Source of the DNA: Tranzscheliella williamsii
Taxonomy: Eukaryota > Basidiomycota > Ustilaginomycetes > Ustilaginales > Ustilaginaceae
Assembly (NCBI GenBank): GCA_023212725.1
Contig: JALBYF010000049.1
Coordinates: forward strand, 62,001-126,000
DNA: 64,000 nucleotides
Direction of reading: 5' to 3'
This document shows, piece after piece, positions 11,601 through 22,359 of this stretch; within the stretch, counting starts at the first letter, position 1; every line of letters starts with the position of its first letter. Position numbers and translations under genes: made by a program. Under the pieces are notes generated by a model. It searched no databases and was not told the origin of the DNA. It worked only from the letters and a program-made list of their open reading frames with translations.

Positions 11601-12469
11601 TCCCGATCTGCAGAAGAGCCGTCTTTGTATGCATTTTCAGTGATGTTACATCCTATGCGCTTCGCCATGGTCTGTGCTGGAACATTCAGCACGTTTGGGG
11701 CGACAAAGGGCAGTCCGCTGCTGTCAATAGCAGCGCCCGTCTCGACTTTATCTCTTTTTTCGCATTCTTTTTCTTTTTCTTTTTTTCGTTTCGTTTCCTG
11801 GTTTTCTCAAACTTGGTTTCGGAGTCAGGAAGCGCTATGACGCAGCAGGATGTTGGCGCGGCAACTCTTCTTTTGAGCGATCTGTGGTCGGAACACCTCT
11901 TTGATGCACGTCTGTGCTAAATAATATACGCTCATGATGGCAGGCACCTATGATTAAGGCTCTGAAGCGGGCAGGTCCGGAGAGGAGACCTGCTAGGCAG
12001 GCACGTGACCGCCCGATGAGGATCGCCGATTCTGAAACAAAGGACGGCGACTCTATATCTGCATCGGCTATAGGCCCGATCGATCGTATCTCTCACTCTC
12101 AAACCGGACGCTGGCTGACAACGTCTGTCGCTTTCATGCTATCGGCATTGCACCCATGCACTATATATAGACACGTCGCACACTCATTGACCTGTATACA
12201 CACACACAGGAACACACTTTAGCGTTTGCTAGAAGATCTCATTAGTTGTTGTGCGATGTCGGCAAGCTTGTTCGTGGTAAGGAAACGTTACAAAATGCAA
12301 GACGGACAGGCTGGATGTTATCATGTCAGATATCACATGTCTTTCTCGTTGATTTGGTCACAGATCCACTGTAGGGCCATGAGATTGGGACGCTGGTATG
12401 CCGCCTCCAGATACTCGGTATAGATCCTTCTGTCAGCCCGCTTGATCTTCTTTCATCTTTCGCGTTCAA
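8661..12469. other. Long stretch with no supported gene
   Basis: No gene with good support. The longest frame, minus strand 9762 to 9187 (ATG start, 191 codons), is weakly protein-like and has no recognisable domain. A T-rich run lies at 11750-11815. A short sequence at 11646-11668 recurs at 62891-62913 with diverged flanks. Confidence 0.3.
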
Positions 12470-12760
12470 CTAGCAAGTAGCTATGTCAAGACCGATGGTT
12501 GCTGCCGCTAATAGCAATGCGTGATCCTGACCTCGCTGAGGCGCTGTACCGGCTGCACTTGTCGACGCCCCGGACATGGCTCTTGCTTCCGAGTAGTCAC
12601 ACAAAGGATGCCACCGCACTTGTCTGGGCCCGCCATACCCGCTCCAAGGCTTCCGCGGGAAGGGTGTATCCTTCAACCCTATTGCTTGTTGAACCGGCGC
12701 ATCTAAATTGAACTGAACATCCTCAGTGATACCAGCGAGTGTCGTCCGGAATGGCAACAA
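12470..12760 (-). CDS. Coding-like exon, unidentified
   Basis: A 96-codon minus-strand frame with protein-like composition (ITEDVQFNLDAPVQQAIG near its start, then a proline/arginine stretch and an alanine-rich end). It opens with TTG rather than ATG and is open further upstream, so it is more likely an internal or last exon than a whole gene. It lies just downstream of the two-exon gene ending at 12896, in the same direction, and could be a later exon of a longer gene. No family recognised. Confidence 0.25.
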   Translation of the reverse strand: MLPFRTTLAGITEDVQFNLDAPVQQAIGLKDTPFPRKPWSGYGGPRQVRWHPLCDYSEARAMSGASTSAAGTAPQRGQDHALLLAAATIGLDIATC

Positions 12761-12895
12761 TTGGGGCAGCCGCCGAGCCCGTGAGATGCCTCTGCCCCGA
12801 GCATCTGTGCCTCTGATCGAATGTCGCGACGCAGAGCCACTGACAGTATACCGGCGCAGATTGCAACGCTTTCGTTGTGCTGTATCCTTCTGGAG

Positions 12896-13462
12896 CTAGC
12901 CGTCTGTGCTGGTGACAGGTGGGGCTAAACCTGGTTCAAAGCTACGAAGGGTGGCTAGGTTGGCGATGCTGAGATGAGCTCCGGTCGGACGCAGCTGCGC
13001 GTCTGTTCCGCCACCCAAAGTGGTCAGGCCATACCAATAAGACAGGTAAGGCAATTGAGTCGGTCTTTGCCACTCGTCTTTGCATATCTGTGACACTCAC
13101 AACAACGTGAGCGTCAACGGAAGGCCGGTGGGTTGAGAATAGATTGAATGACCGTACGGTCGGAGGAAGAAGCATGAAGATAGTAGTTTGGTAAGTATCG
13201 GGGAGTGCGGTGTGTGAGCAGCAGCGGCACTAGCTGCCCATCCTACCTTGGGACTCAATATGGCACAGATCATGGCCCGACTTTGTTCGATCTCGGCTGC
13301 AACGGTGAGCGGCAGTCTTTTCCCGCTTAGCTGATCAGCTGCATCAGAAAAGGTGTCGGTAGAATCTTGCGGTGATATGACCGCACTGGTGAGGGAGGAA
13401 GGTGGCCCATAGTCCAAATGCCAGCAAGAACGCGGGTCACAGAAGAAAGACATGTGTTTCAT
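12896..13462 (-). CDS. Two-exon gene of unknown function, 135 residues
   Basis: Exon 1 runs from an ATG at 13462 to 13247, exon 2 from 13087 to the stop at 12896. The 159-base intron between them (13246-13088) starts GTAGG, has TTGAC and CTCAC branch-like sites near its end and stops in GTCACAG. Splicing is in phase 0 and joins two stretches of good protein-like composition: an acidic, alanine-rich exon 1 ending AMICAILSPK and an exon 2 beginning ICKDEWQRPTQLPYLSYWYG. The start is uncertain: the frame stays open upstream of the ATG, and an overlapping frame at 13664-13437 is also protein-like. No domain recognised. Confidence 0.4.
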
Positions 13463-13916
13463 CAGTTCTTGGTAACGGTACTTGGCGGACAGAAGCGGGC
13501 TGTGAAAGATGAGCAATATCGATACCAGAAGCGAGACGGCTCAGCTCTCCGGCTGATAGCACTGTTCCCACGAAGGCTTTCTGTTGCGCCGCCTGGCTGC
13601 ACACTGACTGTTCGCAGGTGCTGAAAAGAGGATGAAGATCGCAGCCGCACAGAGGTTCATACACAGTCCTTCAAAAAGCAGCTTACCTACACCTGTGCAG
13701 CAGGCATCGTGTCATTCGGAACGGACAGAATTGTATTAAGACTGACCAGACGAGCATTCCGGCCACAGACCTTCCCCTTGGCTCAAGGGAGGTCAGTAAA
13801 GGCAAGATATCATTGCGTAGACTTCATTGCGTTTGTATGCGTGGTCGGAGGTGTGAGCATCATTTACAGCTGGATGGGAAGTGTGTGACTGAGAGCGAGA
13901 GAATCCTCGGTGCCTC

Positions 13917-14576
13917 TTAGTTGAGCTGTGGATACCGGCATGTTTCGAGTTGCCTGCACCAGAAGGTATCGTTGTCGTCGGAAGAAAGTGACGATGCAGG
14001 TCCAACTAGATGAAGTTCCGTGCCACATAGCTGGGCAACCACTCGGCGATTTAGATGGCAGTGCGCAGCTTGTGAGATAACACTTCTATTGTGGTAGGGC
14101 CATCGGGCGAGTGGGATGACCGGAAATGAAATTTTTAGAAAGAGCAGGATAAGGAGCAGAACGCCAAGACGACAAAGCAAAGCGACTGGCTGACGAGTCT
14201 CTCGCAAGCCCGATTGGTATTGGTGTACTTCGTCCTCGGTCTCAACCGTGGTTGCCGACGCTTCGATGGTGTTTAGCGAATTTTCCTGTAGTTGGGCGGA
14301 ATAATCGACTGCGGCAGTGCGCCTGCATCGGGCGCTGATTTGGATTTTGTCCGCATCAAGAACCTGGGCGCGAGCTGAAAAAAAAAACGGGCGAAGTGGT
14401 GGGAAGCAATCGAGGTGTGGCCGGAAGACTACCAACGGTGTGAAACTCGGTAACAGACTGGTAGGGTACGACGCCTGGCCAGGGAATTGCAGCTTCGCTA
14501 TTAAAGCAAAAGTCAGACTGTCGGGTAGGGGAGGCTGGATGATTTTGTTCCGGTAGAAGCGCTGGGGGACCAGCAT
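13917..14576 (-). CDS. Possible membrane protein, 219 residues, unidentified
   Basis: A complete ATG-to-stop frame. The middle contains an acidic segment (ATTVETEDEVHQYQSGL) followed by a hydrophobic stretch rich in leucine and isoleucine (residues about 132-152, LLCRLGVLLLILLFLKISF) that could span a membrane. The C-terminal part has several cysteines. Composition is protein-like but I recognise no family. It runs in the same direction as the exons at 12.5-13.5 kb and may be part of a longer spliced gene there. The first 80 codons look less coding-like than the rest, so the true start may be internal. Confidence 0.35.
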   Translation of the reverse strand: MLVPQRFYRNKIIQPPLPDSLTFALIAKLQFPGQASYPTSLLPSFTPLVVFRPHLDCFPPLRPFFFSARAQVLDADKIQISARCRRTAAVDYSAQLQENSLNTIEASATTVETEDEVHQYQSGLRETRQPVALLCRLGVLLLILLFLKISFPVIPLARWPYHNRSVISQAAHCHLNRRVVAQLCGTELHLVGPASSLSSDDNDTFWCRQLETCRYPQLN

Positions 14577-15217
14577 CGCATCGCTTGCGTCGTGATGCCT
14601 GCTCGTTCACAGTGACAACGATACCTTTTGTTAGCATTATTTCTGCAATTCGTCCTGCTTTGTGGGTGTGCTGTTATGGTGTGGAAAGACGAAGCAGCCC
14701 TGCTAGGCCCCCAACCCCTCGCTTCGCATCCGCCTAGCTTGCCCGAGGGCCTCTTCCTTGCACCTTTTACGCAGGTTTTGTCCAGCGTGGTGCATGAACA
14801 CAATGACAATGCTTGACACAAAAGGAAAGTTTGTATCACGTCGCCTCCTCTTCAGTCTTCATTTCGCTCTCCGTAGTCTCGCCCCATGATCTGCTGACAG
14901 CAACGAGGCTAATTTTATGGAACCCCTGGTGTCTCCCCCCCTTCTGCTCTCGCTGCCCTCGACGGTCTCTTCTACGGCGGACCCGGGAGCCCTTTGGAGC
15001 CGTGAGAACCCTGCCCCATCTCTGCATATCACACTCTCTCTCAGTCTCCGTCTATCGTGTCTCGTGCGCATATGCTTGCTAGCGGCGATGGGACGCAGCC
15101 GTCTCACCCACCGCACGTTGTTTTGTTTTGTCCTTTGCGCGGATTTTGTTCGAAGTAGAGTTTCGGACACAATAATCACAATGTTTGACACAAAAGAAAA
15201 AGGCACAACCGTCCCAA

Positions 15218-15484
15218 TGTTGGAGGCTCGAGCGCACCATCGGCTCGAGACCAGCTGCGGGTGGCGGCGATGCCGGGCCTCGCCGCCATTCGGGACCGCC
15301 AGGAGCTCGGACCTCCCGGCGCTGCGTGTGCCCCTAGTCTTAGGGACCCATACGCAGAGCACCACGACCGTTGCTCTTAACCATACCACACCACATCATT
15401 GTTGTACATACTTACTTGCCGTTGATCGTCGTTGTCGCAATCCAAGACCAGTGCTCTGCCAAATCTTGCGCGAACATCCCAACA
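15218..15484 (+). mobile_element. Solo LTR, copy 2
   Basis: 267 bases, TGTTGG to CCAACA, with a perfect CCCAA duplication (15213-15217 and 15485-15489). It is nearly identical to copy 1 (two substitutions seen) and has the same orientation, but a different target duplication, so it is an independent insertion rather than a segmental copy. It is the youngest-looking part of the window together with copy 1. Confidence 0.9.
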
Positions 15485-15489
15485 CCCAA

Positions 15490-16650
15490 TACGGGTACAG
15501 GAAGCTGCCCATGTAGCGTGAGCGGCCATGACTGCACGCAGCGCAAAGTTTCCAGCGTTGCCTCTTCCGATCTGGCGCGGATATAACCCTAAGCTGCACG
15601 TCCGCTTACCTACGATCGTAAGAGTTCTCACGGCTTGTCGGCATGTATCTCAGAGCTAGAAACGGACACATATTACAGCGCAACGCAAACCGCCAGCTCA
15701 TCAAAGAGAGTGGAGACCTGGACGACTAGCCCAGACTGACTGTGATGTGGTGCCGACACCTCTCGCCGTACTACGCAGCAGCGGCTCCCTTCCCGCAGGC
15801 CGGATCCCACGCCAACGTGGAAACGCGCTCTGCCGTGGCAGGCCGGACTCAGGCGGTCGCTGTCTGTCCTCTGTCCTCTCGTCCGCGAGACGTGCAGTCC
15901 AACGCGCCTCGACCACTGAGGAAGATTGAGGCGTTGTTCCGACCGAAAGGGTCCGCTCCCGTCTGTGATGTCTCCTCTTAGTCCGCCGCTCCGCCCACAG
16001 CCGGTCCGCAGAAACGCAACTTCCCAACGCCTCTCTGGGCCGCCGCAGCCCGGCGCTAGAGGGACACTCGAGAAAATCAAGGACAGATCCCTTCCTGCTT
16101 CAGCGAGCCAGGCTTTACAAGCTGCACACACAGGCGGCATCATGCGAACGACACAGCAAAGGCACCGGTGAGGACGACGATCTCGGCGGGTTCCAAGTCG
16201 TAGTTCGACGATGATGCTCTCGCCCACTCGTCGCCCATTCGTCGCCCTCTCGACACTTGGAGCAGTATCCCAACCTCGTCGCCTTTCCGGGGTTCCGTAG
16301 TTGCAAGCTGACGGCACTCCATCGGCAGCAATGGCAGTGACAACGATAATCGGCGGCGACGGAATGCACGGGTTGACAACGACAAGGCTCGAGAACCGAG
16401 CGGGCGCAACAGAAACGGGCGCAGGAAGCCTCATGACCACGTTCTCGCCATCAGCAGCAGCAGCAGCAGCAGCGACAGCAGCGCGCTGTTCATTGTGATT
16501 GGCGACAGATTCGAGGATGATGCCGTTTCCGCCGGAAGTCTACCAAGGGCCGCAGCAGCCGGGCCAATGCGCATAGAGCGTGGCATAGTACTTCAGGCAT
16601 GGTGAGCGCGTCGCGCAAGACAGTATCTACGGTCAGTGGCGAGCGTCGCA
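15490..16650. other. Open frames on both strands, no supported gene
   Basis: A 255-codon minus-strand frame (16440 to 15673) and shorter plus-strand frames overlap in GC-rich sequence. None has a recognisable domain. The plus strand from 16510 is protein-like (DRFEDDAVSAGSLPRAA) and may be an upstream exon of the frame at 16651, from which one TGA separates it. Confidence 0.25.
16452..16473. repeat. CAG trinucleotide microsatellite
   Basis: Seven uninterrupted CAG units, followed by a GACAGCAGC continuation. It reads as an alanine or glutamine run depending on frame. Confidence 0.7.
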
Positions 16651-17271
16651 ATGCTCCAGTTCCGGTCGTACCTGTTCGCGTATCCCAAGATCAGCGTCGA
16701 TTCGATCTTAAGCAACGACCTGGGCAAATATGGCAGCCTGGTCAAAGTCATGTGTCCCGGTGCGGACAGCGCCACCACAACTCGCAGACCGCCCAGCCAC
16801 AGCATCTGCTTCCAGGGTGAGCGCTACATTCAGGAAACGCTGGCGCGGCTCGACCCGCATGCCAACGACACTCAGGCGCAAGCTCGTGCAGTGTGCACCC
16901 TTATGGCCAGGATGTCTAGTGGTACAGGGACAGGGAGGGAACCGATCGAGCCCGGCCAAGCCGCATCCCAGGTCTCCGTCGACGGCTCGTACGTCAAGCG
17001 CGCGCAGGACATGCACCAGCTTCCCCACTGGGAGTCGTCCACCGTGCAAACACTCGCCAAGCATCGCTACATCCGCCACGAGCCTTATTACAATGCCGGT
17101 AGCAGCCGAGATGGCCCCGGTGCCGCCGAAGTGGCGTTTGCGTCGCCGAGCTCGCTCGACCCTGCCCAACCACCGCTGCTATGTCCTTTCCACGCCGTTT
17201 CCACTCTCATCGTCTCTACATCCAAGTCAACGCAAGGCCGTCTTGCGCTGACGAGACGCTTCGAACGGTGA
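16651..17271 (+). CDS. Protein-like open frame, 206 residues, unidentified
   Basis: An ATG-initiated frame with good composition through most of its length (starts MLQFRSYLFAYPKISVDSIL; later HWESSTVQTLAKHRYIRHEP). Similar quality continues upstream of an in-frame TGA near 16600, and an intron-like GTGAGC lies at 16816. It may therefore be the remains of, or exons of, a larger gene. No family recognised. It sits 3 kb upstream of the Dicer relic in the same orientation, but I see no Dicer motif in it. Confidence 0.3.
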   Translation: MLQFRSYLFAYPKISVDSILSNDLGKYGSLVKVMCPGADSATTTRRPPSHSICFQGERYIQETLARLDPHANDTQAQARAVCTLMARMSSGTGTGREPIEPGQAASQVSVDGSYVKRAQDMHQLPHWESSTVQTLAKHRYIRHEPYYNAGSSRDGPGAAEVAFASPSSLDPAQPPLLCPFHAVSTLIVSTSKSTQGRLALTRRFER

Positions 17272-17299
17272 AGTTATGAGTATGAGTATGAAACATAGT

Positions 17300-17970
17300 C
17301 ATGACTGCACTGACATGCCCACGGACAAACAGGCGATTGTGGATGTGGTCGACTAAAGAGGAAAAAATCCTCAGTTATATCGTACAAGAGATAGTCAGGA
17401 GTGCTGGACAACACGCTGCTGCTGCTGCCCATCTCGCTCATCTTCTGACCAAGATCAGCGGCAAATCAATGGCCGACGGCAGGTTTCTTCTGCAAAGATC
17501 CGCTCGACCGCGGCTGCCTTCGCCGCAAAATCCCATCTTCTGCGCAACAATTATAAATGATGTTGTATCGGACGCCAGCACGTCCGCTTCGTAGGTTGCC
17601 AAGGATGCTTTAGACGATAGCAGCATCTCACTCAAATGAATGCATCTATGACTACCGGTAAACCTGACGTATTCTCAACCGGCGGCGGGTCATGCTGCTT
17701 GCGTCAGGACGCCGCGCTCATCAAGCACGTCGCCGTCCTGCTCATTGGCGAGATGCTTGGGCCGCACGATGCCAAACGGATTGTCGCTCCCAGCGCTCAG
17801 GTCCGAGCATGCGCGCCGCTCGCGCAGCACCATGCTCGGTAACAGTCAATGAGTCCGCCAGAAGCGCCAGCACGGCGAACACCTCGTACTTCACTCGATG
17901 CTCTCTGCCGTATTCGTCGAATTCGGAATTCGATTGCGTAATCGTTCATATCTGCTGGACGGGTAGCGTA
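17300..17970 (+). other. Broken coding-like fragments
   Basis: Consecutive protein-like pieces in different frames (for example KEEKILSYIVQEIVRSAGQH at about 17359 and LIKHVAVLLIGEMLGPHDAK at about 17725), separated by stops. This looks like continued decay of the gene represented at 16651. Function unknown. Confidence 0.25.
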
Positions 17971-17975
17971 AGTTG

Positions 17976-20214
17976 AGCTCCAGTCCCAGGGAGTTCTAGG
18001 TAAGAAATTCCCAGGAGTCTTGGCGGTAAGAAAAAACTCCCCCTAGTAGTCGGGAAGCCATTATGTTAGCGAAGTGACGCCTAGGAAATGAGTTGCCCCG
18101 GAAGCCATATAAATTCTACTCATAAGCCACGCCGAACGAACCTTCAGCCTCACGGGCCAATTTTGAATCCTCTTCTTTGCCTTCCCGTACCTTCGCCGTA
18201 CACGCATGATGGCGCCTCATCCCCTTGTCGTCAACAAGCTCCTTGTATAAACCCACAGTCACTGCATCAAAATTGGTGTGACCCTTGCACTGATGCGTAT
18301 GAACCTAACATGGCCTCTAGTTGTTGCGGGAATTTCTTCTACTAGACAACACTAGCGAGTCCAGGAGCGAAATGTTCCTCTAGGATTTCAAGTCCCCCTC
18401 CTATAAGTCTTGAGTGCGACGTCAATTTTACCGTCTCTTTATGACGCTTTCCAAGTGTGTGAATGTGAGTTGATGCATGATGAGTCATAAGTATGCGGTA
18501 GGGCGAGAGGGGATATTCCCCCAGAATAGCTTATCTATGACACACACTTTCAACTAGGCTCATCAGTGAACAGTCAGAATTCCACCCTAAAAGCATTCAT
18601 CAATCATGAATTACAAGTTCTTAAGGTGCATAAAACGACAGTCATAGAGTGATGAGTGATTCTCCATAGTAATTAAAGGCCTCGATTTCAAGAGAGAAAA
18701 TTCCTAGATATACCTCTAGGACCCCAAAGGGAGAATTATCCTCCTGAACCCTAAGCGTTGTCTAGGGGAGGCACTTCCTGCAACAACTCAAAGCGTGTGT
18801 AACTCAGATGACTGCTACTACGTTAGCGTTCGAAGCTTTCTCGTTTCTACACGTAAATACCAATAAATCATGAATCATGTTTACCAAATGTGTGCTGTGC
18901 AAATTTGGAGAGCATAAAGTGGATAGGGTGGTATGAATCGGTCATGAGTAACTAATATGATGATTTCTAGACAGCATGCGAATCAGACCTAATTTACGTA
19001 TGCGCACAAAGCTCATAAGCTCATGACTCGAAAATTCGCACAAGTCTTAAAGACCGAAGAGTCAGCGTTTGTTTATGCCATCCAAACCTACTCATAACGG
19101 GGGGTGGTGGATTTCGCGGAAACTTCTCGTAGTACTCCTAGGGGAAGTTTTTCCCCTCTCTCCGCTGCACTCCTATTTTTAGGGGGGAGAGAAACTCCCC
19201 TAGCACTCGCTAGGACCACAAGCCAGATAGTGGTCTCTATGAAAACAGGAGTGTTACTGCGATTATAGTCCGAATCAAGAGGTTGTAGCTTCTGGGGAAA
19301 CTTCCTCTAGGACATTTGGCTAGGGGAATTTCTCCGCCTAGGATTCGTGTCCTGAGCCGTTGGTCTTCTAAGGGAATGTTTTCAAGATTGAAAGCTCCAC
19401 GAACGCCGCGTCGCATTATGTGTCATGAGTGCTGCCAAATCCCAGTCATGGAACCTAAATCTGCGATATAAAATGTACCCGATGCCGGGCAGGACGTCTG
19501 TGTGAGTTCTTCCCAAAAAGACGCGTTTTCTTCTGTTGTGGGAAATTAAGGACGTCCTTCGGGATTCTCACGACTTCAATTTTCGAGCCAAGGGAGAGAT
19601 GGGTCTGTAAACGCTCCCATACTTGTGTTGATATGATTCATTATTGTTCATAAGTGCCTTCGATCATTCCTTTCTATTTAGCAGTCCTACGGGAACGCCT
19701 ACGGGAACGTCTACGGGAACGTCTACGGGAACGTCTACGGGAACGTCTACGGGAACGTCTACTGGAAGTTTCCCCCGGTGCCTAATCCCCTGCTACGATG
19801 TGTAGAATGTATAAATCCATCATTATCTGTGTAGCGTCATAGTCATGACTCGGCTCGACTTATGACTCATGACTGCTAGCTTCATTACCGCTAGCTGGAA
19901 AAAGGAAACAAATCACGAAGGACTTGAAAAGGTTCAAGTTCATTCCTTGGCGACTTTTACAAGTTCCTCAAGAATAAATATGAGTACTACGGGGAAGCCG
20001 CCGTCCCTGGTATATGAAGTTATAGCGTCATGAGTACGGGTCAATATCTTCAAGATTCGATGGTTACTTTCGAAAAGGCAGGGTTAGTACGAGTCGAACA
20101 TAACTTCGAGCCGCGCCAGATGCTGGAGGATGCGTCAGACTGAGGCAGGGTCGAACTTAAGGACGCTCGTGGCCCCTGAGATCAGTGTGGTTTCTGGTCA
20201 GCGCACTACCCATG
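17976..20214. other. AT-richer, stop-dense island with repeated CTAGGGG motifs
   Basis: No frame of useful length from about 18350 to 20230, in contrast to both sides. The text is AT-richer and littered with variants of CTAGGGG next to TTCCCC (about 18036, 18372, 18770, 19135-19215, 19290-19345) and with CATGACTC / TCATGAGT words (18478, 19020, 19423, 19845-19870, 20025). It holds the 12-base tandem repeat at 19687. I see no gene, LTR or inverted-repeat termini bounding it. Confidence 0.55.
19687..19770. repeat. 12-base tandem repeat, seven units
   Basis: Six near-perfect CTACGGGAACGT units (the first with GC at its end) are followed by one degenerate unit CTACTGGAAGTT. The period is a multiple of three but the surrounding sequence is not coding. 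Confidence 0.85.
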
Positions 20215-20230
20215 CGGACGCCCTTTAGCT

Positions 20231-20613
20231 TTGCAGTTGCTACCAGATGTGAAGATGGCGTATGCCTCCGACTGTGCGGCTCAACATTACTTGGAAAGCT
20301 ACACCAGCGTGGCTTGCTGCGGCCCTGCAGGTGTGCTATCTGCTCCAGCTAACCCCGAGCGGGATCCGCAGCTGGCCGACTTCGATACGCAGCTGTCCGT
20401 GCTAAAGCAGCAGGCTGTGGCGAGGGACTCGCCACTGCGGATGTTGCTGACGGCCCTGACGCATCTGGAGAAAGTACTGCAAAACGAGTTCCAGTATCCG
20501 CATGTGAGGCTAGAGGCGTTTACGCATGCACCGCTGCTGGTGTCGGTGCCGCCGGTACACCAGCGGCTGTGAGTTTCCGGGCTGTGCGGCTGGACTATTT
20601 CATCGTGCGCTAG
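20231..20613 (+). pseudogene. Dicer-type RNase IIIb fragment, frame-broken
   Basis: A 113-codon frame ends in a segment typical of the start of the second RNase III domain of Dicer: LEKVLQNEFQYPHVRLEAFT, followed by PPVHQRL and a TGA. Directly after the stop, the other frames carry the rest of the signature: EF-G-AA in one frame (20570) and ALDYFIVR in another, matching the family pattern QRLEFLGDAxLDY. One extra base and a two-base loss explain the break. The RNase IIIa, PAZ and helicase parts are not seen nearby. Dicer normally cuts double-stranded RNA into small RNAs; this copy cannot. Confidence 0.6.
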
Positions 20614-20779
20614 CTGTACCTCCGGTAACCAAGGTTGGGCCGGGTGAAATGAAGTTGCTCAAATGCATTCTCTGAATCAGGTATTTCCATTGTGTGAGAT
20701 GACGCGACAGCGAGCGTGCCGATGCATCTTCTTCGGATAGGTGCTGGGTAGTGCTGTCGTTGCGCACCAGTCAACGCCG

Positions 20780-21330
20780 AACCGTAAGTGCTGGCAGATG
20801 GTGGCGGCCGCTGTGAAATGATTCCACCGGCCGGGTCGATGAGGGGCAAAACCCGAACGAGCTGGAAATGACGCTTCTTCAGACCGACGAATGCGCTGAG
20901 CAAAAGATTGTTCGAGTCCATGACATCTTGAACCCTCACGCCATGCGCAGCATTTCTAATGGCCCTTCGTAGCGTTGATCCAGGCGGTACTCTGTCCAGT
21001 AGGGGACCGAGTAGATTCTGCCGGGTACCTACCATCGGCGACGGCAAGCCGTGCCTCAAGCACGAGCGTGGCGCGGATATTTGCAGCGATGCAGGCGTTG
21101 GGCAGGGCGATGCGACCGAACTGGCAACGTTTTCAGTAATGTTGAAAGCTCCAGGATGGGATAACGGCATCAAAGCGACCGGAGTGGGCTATTGTGCCGT
21201 GCAGAGCGGGTGCGAATGGACCAAGCTGAGGGTTCAAGATGGAAACACGGCCGACGCTAAGAATCGTTTCGTCCACAAAGGTTCGCATGAACGAGGCGGC
21301 CAAGACGTATCGTTGTAGGGCTCCCAAATA
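20780..21330 (-). pseudogene. Relic of unknown gene, partner of 41750-42330
   Basis: DNA and translated similarity to 41750-42330, colinear and in the same orientation: GAATGCGCTGAGCA, GGCGTTGGGCA-GGCGATGCGAC, and GTTTCGTCCACAA against GTCTCGTCTACAA. On the minus strand the shared protein blocks read LLLSAFVGLKKRHFQLV against LMLSAFAGLEKRRYQLV, and RIALPNACIAANI against RIAMPNASLAADL. Stops interrupt both. The family is not recognised. Confidence 0.45.
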
Positions 21331-21523
21331 GCTGCTGCCGATGAGCGTCACGAGTACATGGCAGTTGAGATGGATGGAGAGGTTGGCGTCCTGAAAACGG
21401 AAGACGCGCGCAGGTTTTCGTGACTTTGGGGTAGCGGTTGCTGCTTGGACGTCAGGTCATCGCCACTCCTCGTCGGACAACGCCGCTTGGATGGTAGTGC
21501 CACTTGCTGCCACAGGGTACGAG

Positions 21524-21692
21524 GGTCGCCAACAGTGGTCGCCAACAGTGGTCGCCAACAGTGGTCGCCAACAGTGGTCGCCAACAGTGGTCGCCAACAG
21601 TGGTCGCCAACAGTGGTCGCCAACAGTGGTCGCCAACAGTGGTCGCCAACAGTGGTCGCCAACAGTGGTCGCCAACAGTGGTCGCCAACAGT
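21524..21692. repeat. Minisatellite: 13 perfect copies of a 13-base unit
   Basis: The unit GGTCGCCAACAGT repeats 13 times without a mismatch that I can see (169 bases). Because 13 is not a multiple of 3, each strand shows the same 13-residue protein repeat in all three frames. The several open frames over it (21445-21933 plus; 21348-21826 minus) are therefore artefacts. Confidence 0.95.
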
Positions 21693-22359
21693 GGTCGACG
21701 AGGCAGGCAAGCAACGCAACGAGTGCTGCTTGTATAACGGCAGGAAGATCTTTCCTGTAGCTCGAACAAGCGTATGTACCCTTGATGCTGGCGAGGTGGC
21801 CAGCAACAAGGCCTTATGGAAGGCAATTTATGTAAATCGCCAATTTCGTGTTGGATACTACTTCTTGTTAGTCGCAGTCGTTAGTAGTACGCAGGCATGC
21901 GAAAGGCAAAGGGCGGTATGCACAAGCGGGTGAGATCGACCGCTCTGTGCTTGTGCTTCGAGGGCCCTTGCTATGGAAACACGAAGACCAGAAAGAAAAA
22001 AAGCTTGGCCTTAGTGAAGATGCATACGCACAAGGGAGGAGCGGATGCGTTGAGCATGCCGTTGCTCGGCGGAGGAATTTGGACATGGACGGCGACGACA
22101 GAAGCGATTGCGACTTGGCCGGGCCAAAGAACAGGGAGACGTGCATTGTAGTGCAAACGCTTTATTCCCATAAGGCGTCCCGCGTCTAACCGCTTAAATC
22201 ACGCCACAAGCACTCTAGCCGTCGAAGCCATGGCCTAGTTACATCTCTCTGCACTCCGCTTCCAGAGGTGGATGGCGGGGCGGTTATAGAACGCGCTTTC
22301 AAGGGCGGGGCAGTGCAAGCCTCTGTGAAGGTAGGCTAAATTTCTGATCAGGTCGTTGC
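21693..22359. other. Intergenic, no supported gene
   Basis: Short overlapping frames only, none with a domain. Nothing else stands out before the LTR at 22360. Confidence 0.3.

Noticed and set aside
15673..16440. 255-codon minus-strand frame
   Set aside because: Arginine/serine/cysteine-rich composition typical of a GC-rich shadow, no domain, no partner sequence.
21348..21933. Several long open frames over the minisatellite
   Set aside because: A 13-base period gives the same repeat in all frames on a strand, so openness carries no coding information.
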